A stretch of DNA of 6,085 nt from an uncultured Taibaiella sp. (GTDB taxonomy: Bacteria; Bacteroidota; Bacteroidia; Chitinophagales; Chitinophagaceae), in the NCBI GenBank assembly GCA_946886975.1, contig CAMPJV010000167.1, positions 1-6,085 on the forward strand, given 5' to 3'. Positions 1 to 5,792 of the stretch are shown here, one piece after another (the first letter of the stretch is position 1; each line of letters begins with the position of its first letter). A program made the position numbers and the translations under genes. The notes under the pieces are model-generated. The model was not told the origin of the DNA. It made no database searches and was given only the letters and a program-made list of their open reading frames with translations.

Positions 1-19
1 CAACAAACACATGCTAAAA

Positions 20-53
20 TCAAAAAGCCGCCCCAAAAACTTTTGAGACGGCT
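20..53 (-). terminator. Intrinsic terminator after the CDGSH gene
   Basis: Read on the minus strand, AGCCGTCTC (53-45) pairs with GGGGCGGCT (34-26) over nine base pairs, two of them G-U wobbles, around a 10-base loop, and the stem runs straight into a T-tract. On the plus strand the wobbles become A-C mismatches, so the hairpin is better for minus-strand transcripts. It would end the regulator-CDGSH transcript about 77 bases past the CDGSH stop. Confidence 0.8.
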
Positions 54-89
54 TCTTTTTCTTTATACAAGTTTACCATCCCGGTACTA

Positions 90-131
90 AACTACTATAT
101 ACTAATTACTATCTACGAACTACTATCTACT
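90..131. repeat. Three 14-bp tandem repeats running into the CDGSH stop codon
   Basis: Three head-to-tail 14-base units start at 90, 104 and 118, with plus-strand consensus AACTACTATCTACT and one to three differences between copies. Each can also be read as two seven-base halves of the form ANNTACT, giving six heptads. The last unit overlaps the TAG stop (130-132) of the minus-strand gene. In the transcript the region is rich in TAG and gives stops in several frames just after the gene. The function is unknown. A similar word occurs after the VWA gene (2907-2921). Confidence 0.75.
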
Positions 132-357
132 AGGTACTCTTCTTAGGCGGCAAAGCAAAGGCCACCGCTTCATGCTCAAAATGCCCTTTGTGAGAGGCGT
201 CGCAGAATGGTTTGTTCTTAGACAGGCCACAACGGCATATAGAAACCACTTCCCTTCCACCAAGATCGTATACGTTTCCGTCCTTATCTACTATTTCAAA
301 GTCCCCCTCTATCCTTAATGATCCGTTGCTATTAACGGTGATCTTAGTTGCTGCCAT
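130..357 (-). CDS. CDGSH-type iron-sulfur protein, 75 residues
   Basis: This is a small, probably cytoplasmic protein of the CDGSH (mitoNEET-like) family, which binds a redox-active, acid-labile 2Fe-2S cluster through three cysteines and one histidine. The ligand motif is complete: C41-x-C43, then KPFCDASH with C52 and H56. The glycine of the namesake motif is alanine here (A54), which leaves the ligands intact. Residues 5-40 form the beta-rich lead-in (NGSLRIEGDFEIVDKDG) common in single-domain bacterial members, and 75 residues is normal for these. There is no signal peptide. The start lies 16 bases after the stop of the response regulator gene on the same strand, with no Shine-Dalgarno sequence and no room for a promoter of the usual kind, so co-transcription is likely. 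Family members are proposed to act in iron-sulfur or redox homeostasis; the role here is not known. Confidence 0.93.
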   Translation of the reverse strand: MAATKITVNSNGSLRIEGDFEIVDKDGNVYDLGGREVVSICRCGLSKNKPFCDASHKGHFEHEAVAFALPPKKST

Positions 358-373
358 TATTAGTTTTATGAGA

Positions 374-1597
374 TTACCTTAACTCCGAGATATTCGATGG
401 TGTCAGTGCCTTGATCATTTCAGGAGGCAGCACGTCCATATGTATTTTACTGTCTTGGGTAAGCAGGGCGGCCCTTCTTATTACGTTGCGCATCTCCCTC
501 AGGTTCCCCGGCCAGTAGTATTTATTAAAGGCTTCCATCACCTTATCGTCAAATCCCGTGATCTCTTTCTCCAGGTCATACTTCGCCTGCTCCAGGAAGA
601 ACTCAGCGAATGTCTTTATATCATTGCCCCTGTCGCGCAGCGCTGGTACATCAACTGTAAACTCGTTAAACCGGAAGTACAGGTCTTCCCTGAACTTGCC
701 TTTCTTCACCAGTTCCTGCAGGTTCTCGTTAGAGGCCACTACGATCCTGATATCTACATCTATGTCCTTATCTGCTCCCAGCCTTCTGATCTTTCTTTCC
801 TGTATGGCTCTCAGTAGCAGCATCTGTATCTCGTAAGACAAGTTCCCTATTTCATCAAGGAAAATGGTTCCCTTGTTGGCCAGCTCAAAGCTTCCGGGCT
901 TATCTCCGATAGCCCCGGTAAATGAACCTTTCACATGTCCAAAGAGTTCACTTCTGGCAAGGTCTTTCCTGAGGGTGCCGCAGTCTACTGCTATAAATGG
1001 TTTGCTGCTCCTCGCACTCTGCTTGTGAATGCTCCTCGCCATTACTTCCTTTCCCGTGCCGCTTTCTCCGTATAGGATGACGCTATAGTTAGTCGGAGCC
1101 ACCAGGCTTATTTCTTTATATAGTTCTTTCGCAGCGGGCGATTTGGTGTCCATCAGGAACTCCGGCAGCACAGGCTTCACCTTCTTTGGGTTCTTTACCG
1201 GCAGCCCGCTTTGAGATGGCTGAACAGGTGTCCTGTCAACTGGCAGCGCTTTCGATAGTATACTCAGGAGTTCGTCTGTAACTAATGGCTTCAGGAGATA
1301 GTCGTAAGCACCCATTCTTATCACGCTCACAGCAGTCTGGATATCGGAGTGCCCTGTTATGATGAGTACCACGGTTTCAGGCTTGATCTCCTTGATCTGC
1401 ATGAGCACATCCTTGCCTTCCATGTCGCCCAGGCGATAGTCACAGAGCACAAGGTCGAATGGTGTTTTCCGGAACAAAGCCAACCCTTCCTTCCCGGAAT
1501 GGGCCGAAGTTGCTTCATACCCGCTCTTAGAGAGAAGCCGGGTGATCAGCAGGCACAAATCCACATTGTCGTCTAATACCAGAACCTTATTACTCAT
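374..1597 (-). CDS. Sigma54-type response regulator (receiver + AAA+), no DNA-binding domain
   Basis: This is an NtrC-like two-component regulator. Residues 1-120 are a receiver domain with acidic pocket D9/D10, phosphoacceptor D53, T81 and K103. A proline- and lysine-rich linker (121-145) leads to a sigma54-interaction AAA+ domain (about 150-380): Walker A GESGTGKE (177-184), sigma54-contact loop GSFTGA (224-229, usually GAFTGA), Walker B TIFLDE (244-249), sensor I VASN (287-290), arginine-finger segment FREDLYFRF (302-310) and WPGNLRE (362-368). These parts look catalytically intact. The protein stops at residue 407, about 25 residues after the AAA+ core, without the Fis-like helix-turn-helix that normally ends the family at about 440-480 residues. 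The next gene begins 16 bases later, so no frameshifted remnant fits. It may act on sigma54 polymerase from solution, as reported for FlgR of Helicobacter pylori. No histidine kinase gene is in the window. Confidence 0.95.
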   Translation of the reverse strand: MSNKVLVLDDNVDLCLLITRLLSKSGYEATSAHSGKEGLALFRKTPFDLVLCDYRLGDMEGKDVLMQIKEIKPETVVLIITGHSDIQTAVSVIRMGAYDYLLKPLVTDELLSILSKALPVDRTPVQPSQSGLPVKNPKKVKPVLPEFLMDTKSPAAKELYKEISLVAPTNYSVILYGESGTGKEVMARSIHKQSARSSKPFIAVDCGTLRKDLARSELFGHVKGSFTGAIGDKPGSFELANKGTIFLDEIGNLSYEIQMLLLRAIQERKIRRLGADKDIDVDIRIVVASNENLQELVKKGKFREDLYFRFNEFTVDVPALRDRGNDIKTFAEFFLEQAKYDLEKEITGFDDKVMEAFNKYYWPGNLREMRNVIRRAALLTQDSKIHMDVLPPEMIKALTPSNISELR

Positions 1598-1623
1598 ATA
1601 TCGCCTTAAGCCTTAATAGTTAG

Positions 1624-1656
1624 TAAAAGTAGGCTTATTGCAGATAAATGTTCATA
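1624..1656 (-). promoter_or_regulatory. Weak candidate promoter for the response regulator
   Basis: On the minus strand TATG (1656-1653), 21 bases, then TACTTTTA (1631-1624) resembles the Bacteroidota consensus TTTG / TAnnTTTG with one mismatch in each box. It would place the transcript start about 20 bases before the regulator's ATG. The match is degenerate and the region is A+T-rich, so chance is quite possible. No sigma54 -24/-12 site (TGGCAC, five bases, TTGCA) was seen here. Otherwise the 173 bases between YihY and the regulator show no gene and no clear terminator. Confidence 0.25.
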
Positions 1657-1770
1657 CATGTTTTAATTCTTTAACAATAAAGGCGTGTCTGGAGTCACAG
1701 GTATGTACGCAGGCTCCGGTATCTTCAGTCAGAAACTTATGGTTGTGACGGATGGAAATACTCTGTTTTA

Positions 1771-2733
1771 CTATTTCTCGTCTTCGTTCACCTTATGCGC
1801 TACATCTTTCATTTCCTTTGGCAGTACATGTGTCTCTCTCACTTCGCTTTTAACAATAAAGACTGCGTTACGATAGGGCATTATTCTTCGCCCCCGCGCA
1901 AGAGCGTACACCTTCGTAAACTCAGCCCCGAAGTAGAGGATCATTGCCGAGTAGTACACCCACGACAGGGCCACGATAAATGCGGCGGCAGTCCCATATG
2001 TCGCGTCAATAGAGGAGGTAGCGATATAGAAGCTGATGGCGAACTTCCCTATAAGGAAGAGAACTCCGGTAAAGCTCGCTCCTACAAAAGCGTCTTTCCA
2101 CTTTATGGTAGCATCAGGTAGCACTTTGTAGATAACCGCGAAAAGTGAGGTGGTCACGATAAAGAGCAGCCCCAGACTGAACCCTTTAAAGACGGTCACC
2201 GTAATATCTTCAAATAACTGCAAAAGCCTGTGCGTGAGCGCCTCCGTCAAGGTGGTGACCAGTAACGATACAATAAGCAGAAATCCTATACCCACCACCA
2301 ATGAGAAGGACAGCAGCCGGTTCTTCAGGTACTTCAGCCAGCCCCTCTTTGGCTTAGCCTTTATGTTCCAGATGTAGTTAATGGAGTCCTGTATCTCAAC
2401 AAACACCCCCGTGGCGCTGACAACTAATATAACAACACCGATAATGCTGTATTTCGTTGCAGCGTTCTGTTGTCTCATATTGTCTATCAGCCCGATCACC
2501 TGCCGGGCGTTGTCCGGCCCAAGAAACATACTAAGCTGCTGCACTATTTCATAAGTAATAGCCTGTTTCTCAAAAAACAATCCCGTAACAGATATAACCA
2601 CAAGCAGCAAAGGCCCCATTGCGAATACAGTATAGTAGGCCAGTGACGAGCAAAGCTTCAGCACATTGTCCTCTATGAACTCCCGCCCCGCTTCCTTCAC
2701 CAGGTTATAGACGAACTTTATTTTATTGACCAT
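1771..2733 (-). CDS. YihY/BrkB-family inner-membrane protein
   Basis: This 320-residue integral membrane protein belongs to the YihY/virulence factor BrkB family, once mislabelled ribonuclease BN. Six hydrophobic segments can be seen at about 30-53, 95-115, 141-163, 184-205, 213-235 and 248-272. Family landmarks are present: SLAYYTVFAMGPLL (30-43) in the first helix, IQDSINYIWNI (114-124) after the second, VLPDATIKWKDAFVGA (204-219) between the fourth and fifth, and YGTAAAFIVALSW...YFGAEFTKVYA (246-277) at the end. The N-terminus and the roughly 45-residue charged C-terminal tail are predicted to be cytoplasmic. Length is typical. The molecular activity of the family is not settled; transport or an envelope role has been suggested. 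It lies between a terminator upstream and the regulator gene downstream, so it either has its own transcript or leads the regulator-CDGSH operon. The start has no Shine-Dalgarno sequence. Confidence 0.93.
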   Translation of the reverse strand: MVNKIKFVYNLVKEAGREFIEDNVLKLCSSLAYYTVFAMGPLLLVVISVTGLFFEKQAITYEIVQQLSMFLGPDNARQVIGLIDNMRQQNAATKYSIIGVVILVVSATGVFVEIQDSINYIWNIKAKPKRGWLKYLKNRLLSFSLVVGIGFLLIVSLLVTTLTEALTHRLLQLFEDITVTVFKGFSLGLLFIVTTSLFAVIYKVLPDATIKWKDAFVGASFTGVLFLIGKFAISFYIATSSIDATYGTAAAFIVALSWVYYSAMILYFGAEFTKVYALARGRRIMPYRNAVFIVKSEVRETHVLPKEMKDVAHKVNEDEK

Positions 2734-2817
2734 GGATTATACTTGGTTAAGCTTCATTTCGTTCTGAACAGTCCCTTCAATCTTCATACCACGGAAAAGA
2801 TCATTCCAAGTTATCTC

Positions 2818-2848
2818 CAAATAGTGAAAGCTAAAAGCGCCACACAAA
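2818..2848 (-). promoter_or_regulatory. Candidate promoter for the YihY gene
   Basis: On the minus strand TTTG (2848-2845), 19 bases, then ACTATTTG (2825-2818) fits the Bacteroidota primary promoter pattern TTTG / TAnnTTTG with four of the six fixed bases of the second box. Transcription would start about 75-80 bases before the YihY ATG. The upstream box lies inside the T-tract of the preceding terminator. This is a pattern match only. Confidence 0.35.
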
Positions 2849-2880
2849 AAAGAAGCTCCCGATTCAAAACAGGAGCTCCT
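2845..2880 (-). terminator. Strong intrinsic terminator after the VWA gene
   Basis: Read on the minus strand, AGGAGCTCC (2880-2872) pairs with GGAGCTTCT (2859-2851) over nine base pairs with one G-U wobble around a 12-base loop, followed directly by a run of T (2851-2846). It lies 70 bases past the stop of the VWA gene and separates that transcript from YihY. Confidence 0.85.
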
Positions 2881-2929
2881 CAAACCCACTCGCTCAAAAA
2901 ACTAGCAACTACTACGCTACTGCAAGTTC

Positions 2930-2950
2930 GAACAACGAACAACGAACAAC
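2930..2950. repeat. Three perfect 7-bp repeats touching the VWA stop codon
   Basis: GAACAAC occurs three times in a row (2930-2936, 2937-2943, 2944-2950). The last base is also the last base of the minus-strand TAG stop (2952-2950). On the transcript this reads as a GTTGTTC array starting at the stop. Just beyond it (2921-2907) the transcript carries AGTAGCGTAGTAGTT, close to the unit of the 14-bp array after the CDGSH gene. The function is unknown. Confidence 0.85.
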
Positions 2951-4986
2951 TAATACCTAGCCAGCTTATCCCCCGCACTCTTCACCAGTTGCACAAACTC
3001 AGTTCTGTATCCTTCCTCATCCTCACCCTTGCTTCCTTTCGCAAGTTGCAATACCAAACTATAATCTCCCTCATCCACAAACTTCGAAGACCTCAGCAGC
3101 ATTCCAAATAGCGCAACTGAAGATGCAAACCTCGTATCCTCACTGCACATCTCCATTGCTCTGCTTCTGTCAGATATCGTATGCACCATCTCCTTGCTTC
3201 TGCTTCCCTCCGGCTGTTTGTAGCGAAACTTTATGGTAGCTAGTTCAGAAGAGTAGGATCTTTCCGTAGCCTCTCTTTGCTGATACTTCAGGTCAGTCAC
3301 CCCACGCACCTTCTTGCTCTTCACACCCACTGGTATTATCTCATATAGCATCGTCACTTGGTGCCCAGATCCCATTTCTCCTGCGTCCTTTTTATCATCT
3401 TTAAAGTCTTCCTCGTTCAGTAGCCGGTTCTCATATCCCACCAACCTATAGCCCTGCACCTTGTTAGGGTTAAACTCTATCTGTGCTTTCACATCCTTCG
3501 CCACGGTAAATAGTGTTCCTCCAAACTCATGCACCAGTATCTTCTCAGCCTCGCGAATGTTATCTATATAAGCATAGTTCCCGTTCCCCTTATCTGCAAG
3601 AATCTCCATCTTGGAGTCCTTATAGTTGCCCATGCCGTATCCAAGGCACGTCAGGAATATACCCTTCTTCCTTTCTTTAGTGATAAGATCCTCCAGCTCA
3701 TTCTCCCCGCTCACCCCAACATTAAAGTCTCCGTCAGTAGCTATGATGATCCTGTTGTTTCCACCCTCCACGAAGTTATCCTGGGCAGTCCTGTACGCCA
3801 GTTTTATGCCTGCACCACCAGCAGTAGAGCCTCCCGATTGTAGTCGCTCCAGTGCATCAATTATGGTCGACTTATCCGCCCCGCTCGTAGGTGGCAACAC
3901 AAGTCCTGCACTCCCCGCATACACAACTATAGATACCTTGTCCTTTGCTCTCAGTTGTCTCACCAGCAGCTTCAGGGATGACTTCACTAGAGGCAGTTTA
4001 TTAGCCTCTGACATAGATCCGGATACGTCAATTAGGAACACAATGTTTGAAGCAGGCAGGTTCCGTGTTTCGATCTTCCTTGCTTGCATACCCACACGCA
4101 GTAGTTGATGGTCTTCATTCCATGGACAGTCAGTCAGCTCAGTAACTATAGCTATAGGGTCTTCTCCTTTTGGTTGAGGGTAGTTGTAGTCAAAGTAGTT
4201 GATCATTTCTTCCACTCTCACTGCATCCGCAGGTGGCTTCTGTCCCTCATTCAGGTAGCGTCTCACGTTGCTGTAAGATGCTCTGTCTACATCCACAGAT
4301 AGAGTCGATAGGGGATTGGCCTTCACATTCATAAAGTCATTCTCCCGCACCTTAGCATAGCTTTCATTGCTCGGGTTGTAATAGGTGGGCCTCCCGCCAC
4401 TCTCATACGCTCCATGAGGTGGAGCTGGAGAAATAGCCTGTACCCTTCCTGAAGTTCTTGCTCCCGCAATAGAAATGCTCTTGCTCTTTGCATCTCTCCC
4501 TCTACCTTTTTGATAAGTAGCTCCGGACAAAGTTGCCATATCGTTGGTATTCCTGGACGAAAGTTTTTCTATCTGTTCAGACGTGATGGTTTGCCCTGTA
4601 CCCGGTTCATCCTTTTTGATTAATGGAGCTTTATAATCCCTTACTACTACCTCTCCAAGGTTCTTCGTGTTTCTTTGTAGCACTACGTTCTGGTACGTCG
4701 TTTTCGCAGTAGAAACTTTCACACCTTTAATGAGAACGTCTCTATAAGATGAATAGGTCACCTTGAGATCATATTTGCCGGGGCTAAGGTTAGGGAATGT
4801 ATATGTTCCATCCTCACCTGAAGTGTTTGTTACAATTGCCGTCCCGTTGTTCAGAAGTTGGACGATCGCTCCCTCCACCGGGTTCTTTGTTTCATCATAA
4901 ATAGTTCCTGAGATACCACCAGTTCTTGCAAGGGCTGCATAACCAAAGCCAAGCATCAATAGCAATGAAAGCATGAGTCGTTTCAT
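2950..4986 (-). CDS. Exported VWA/YfbK-like protein with carboxypeptidase-regulatory and SusC-plug-like N-terminus
   Basis: This 678-residue protein is predicted to be exported. A signal peptide (1-20, MKRLMLSLLL...AALA) is followed by a carboxypeptidase-regulatory-like beta-sandwich (about 23-105, GGISGTIYDETKNPVEGA), then by a stretch (about 108-183) that reads like the plug of a SusC-type TonB-dependent receptor: LGEVVVRDYKAPLIKKDE, ITSEQIEKLSSRN and SISIAGARTSG. No beta-barrel follows. After a Gly/Pro/Tyr-rich linker comes the YfbK-type von Willebrand N-terminal region (about 205-300), a VWA domain (about 313-490) with a complete metal-ion site (D320, S322, S324 of DVSGSMS; T388; D418 of ATDGD), and a DUF3520-like C-terminal region (about 495-675). 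The VWA part probably binds a divalent metal and a partner protein; the ligand and function are unknown. Without a lipobox or visible anchor it is likely periplasmic. It is transcribed alone: a terminator follows and a divergent gene lies upstream. Confidence 0.92.
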   Translation of the reverse strand: MKRLMLSLLLMLGFGYAALARTGGISGTIYDETKNPVEGAIVQLLNNGTAIVTNTSGEDGTYTFPNLSPGKYDLKVTYSSYRDVLIKGVKVSTAKTTYQNVVLQRNTKNLGEVVVRDYKAPLIKKDEPGTGQTITSEQIEKLSSRNTNDMATLSGATYQKGRGRDAKSKSISIAGARTSGRVQAISPAPPHGAYESGGRPTYYNPSNESYAKVRENDFMNVKANPLSTLSVDVDRASYSNVRRYLNEGQKPPADAVRVEEMINYFDYNYPQPKGEDPIAIVTELTDCPWNEDHQLLRVGMQARKIETRNLPASNIVFLIDVSGSMSEANKLPLVKSSLKLLVRQLRAKDKVSIVVYAGSAGLVLPPTSGADKSTIIDALERLQSGGSTAGGAGIKLAYRTAQDNFVEGGNNRIIIATDGDFNVGVSGENELEDLITKERKKGIFLTCLGYGMGNYKDSKMEILADKGNGNYAYIDNIREAEKILVHEFGGTLFTVAKDVKAQIEFNPNKVQGYRLVGYENRLLNEEDFKDDKKDAGEMGSGHQVTMLYEIIPVGVKSKKVRGVTDLKYQQREATERSYSSELATIKFRYKQPEGSRSKEMVHTISDRSRAMEMCSEDTRFASSVALFGMLLRSSKFVDEGDYSLVLQLAKGSKGEDEEGYRTEFVQLVKSAGDKLARY

Positions 4987-5138
4987 ACATTAGTTTTTAA
5001 GAGTTGAAAGAAGGAGGATGCATCCCTTAACCCTTAGATGCACAGGTCTTTATTATTGCATAAATCTTTCCTAAAAAACTTTCCTTTGTGACACTACTAT
5101 AGCAAATACGACTAAAAATTAGGAGCTTTATAATATCT
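4987..5138. promoter_or_regulatory. Divergent intergenic region between the VWA and DUF4294 genes
   Basis: These 152 bases must hold the promoters of both divergent genes. For the DUF4294 gene, AGGAG (5121-5125) sits 13 bases before the ATG, rather far but the only Shine-Dalgarno-like sequence near a start in the window. TTCCTTTG further upstream (about 5081-5088) resembles a TAnnTTTG box, but no good TTTG partner lies 19-21 bases before it. No convincing promoter was found for the VWA gene. A 10-bp perfect palindrome lies near the VWA start. Confidence 0.5.
5016..5025. promoter_or_regulatory. Perfect 10-bp palindrome GGATGCATCC, possible operator
   Basis: GGATGCATCC is fully self-complementary and lies 30 bases upstream of the VWA start, probably within its 5' untranslated region or promoter. 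ATGCA occurs again at about 5037-5041. A 10-bp palindrome can arise by chance in a few kilobases, so the operator reading is speculative. Confidence 0.2.
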
Positions 5139-5792
5139 ATGAACCGCTGGGTTTTATTGTGGTGCTTTACGGTACTTCTTTTCCTGCACTTCGGAAGGCC
5201 GGCTTCTGCTCAGAATAGGGTGGGGACAGACAGCATTCGCCTCGGCGCAGTTGTTGAAAATGGCGATACCATAGCTATGGTCTTCCTCGACGATGTCAAT
5301 ATTCTCGATAAGCTCCCAAAGAAATGGGCGAAAAAACAAGCCGCCTTCAATCGCCTCCGCTACAATATTTATAAGACATACCCTTACGCTGTCATAGCCG
5401 CCGGTGTCCTCAAGGATTATGATATGAACATGTCCATGCTCGCCGACAAGAAGGCTCAAAAGGCATACACAAAGAGCATAGAAAAAGAGCTGAAGGCCAA
5501 GTTCAAAGGCGACCTGGAGAATCTCACCATCAGCCAGGGGCAGGTGCTGGTAAAGCTCATCAACCGCCAGACTGGCCGCAATTGCTTCAGTATTATTAAG
5601 GAAGTAAAAGGTGGCTTTAATGCAGTGGTGTACCAGTCAGTCGCCCTCCTTTTCAACAACAACCTCCGCCGCGAGTACGATCCCACGGGATACGATAAGG
5701 ATATCGAAATGATCGTGAGAGAACTGGAAGCTATCAATTACTACCGCTACCAGCACTACCGTCAGCAACAGCTCCAGAGCCGCACCAACTAA
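5139..5792 (+). CDS. DUF4294 family secreted protein
   Basis: This 217-residue protein belongs to DUF4294, a family known mainly from Bacteroidota and without an assigned function. A signal peptide is clear: MNR, a hydrophobic core (4-17) and an ASA cleavage site after residue 24. With no cysteine at the cleavage point it is probably a soluble periplasmic protein, not a lipoprotein. After a short beta-rich part (31-52, GAVVENGDTIAMVFLDDV) comes the conserved body: FNRLRYNIYKTYPYA (70-84), a Lys-rich helical region (104-127), LTISQGQVLVKLINRQTGRN (129-148) and YDPTGYDKDIEMIVRELE (180-197). The tail is rich in Tyr and Gln. Length is normal for the family. The start is supported by the signal peptide and by AGGAG 13 bases upstream. 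It diverges from the VWA gene and looks monocistronic in this window. No intrinsic terminator is evident after it. Confidence 0.92.
   Translation: MNRWVLLWCFTVLLFLHFGRPASAQNRVGTDSIRLGAVVENGDTIAMVFLDDVNILDKLPKKWAKKQAAFNRLRYNIYKTYPYAVIAAGVLKDYDMNMSMLADKKAQKAYTKSIEKELKAKFKGDLENLTISQGQVLVKLINRQTGRNCFSIIKEVKGGFNAVVYQSVALLFNNNLRREYDPTGYDKDIEMIVRELEAINYYRYQHYRQQQLQSRTN

Noticed and set aside
1691..1698. GGAGTCAC between YihY and the regulator, identical to the core of the 11-bp array
   Set aside because: A single eight-base match is expected by chance at a fair rate in 6 kb; there is no tandem copy beside it.
1692..1749. Distant inverted repeat GTCACA / TGTGAC after the YihY gene
   Set aside because: The arms are only six bases with a loop of about 45 bases and no T-run, so it is not a credible terminator.
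2930..2950. GAACAAC repeats as a CRISPR array or attachment site
   Set aside because: The units are seven bases with no spacers, and no integrase, cas gene or mobile element is nearby.
3626..4108. 160-codon plus-strand open frame inside the VWA gene
   Set aside because: The minus strand here encodes the VWA domain with its intact metal-ion site; the plus frame is Ser/Pro-rich low-information sequence typical of an antisense shadow.
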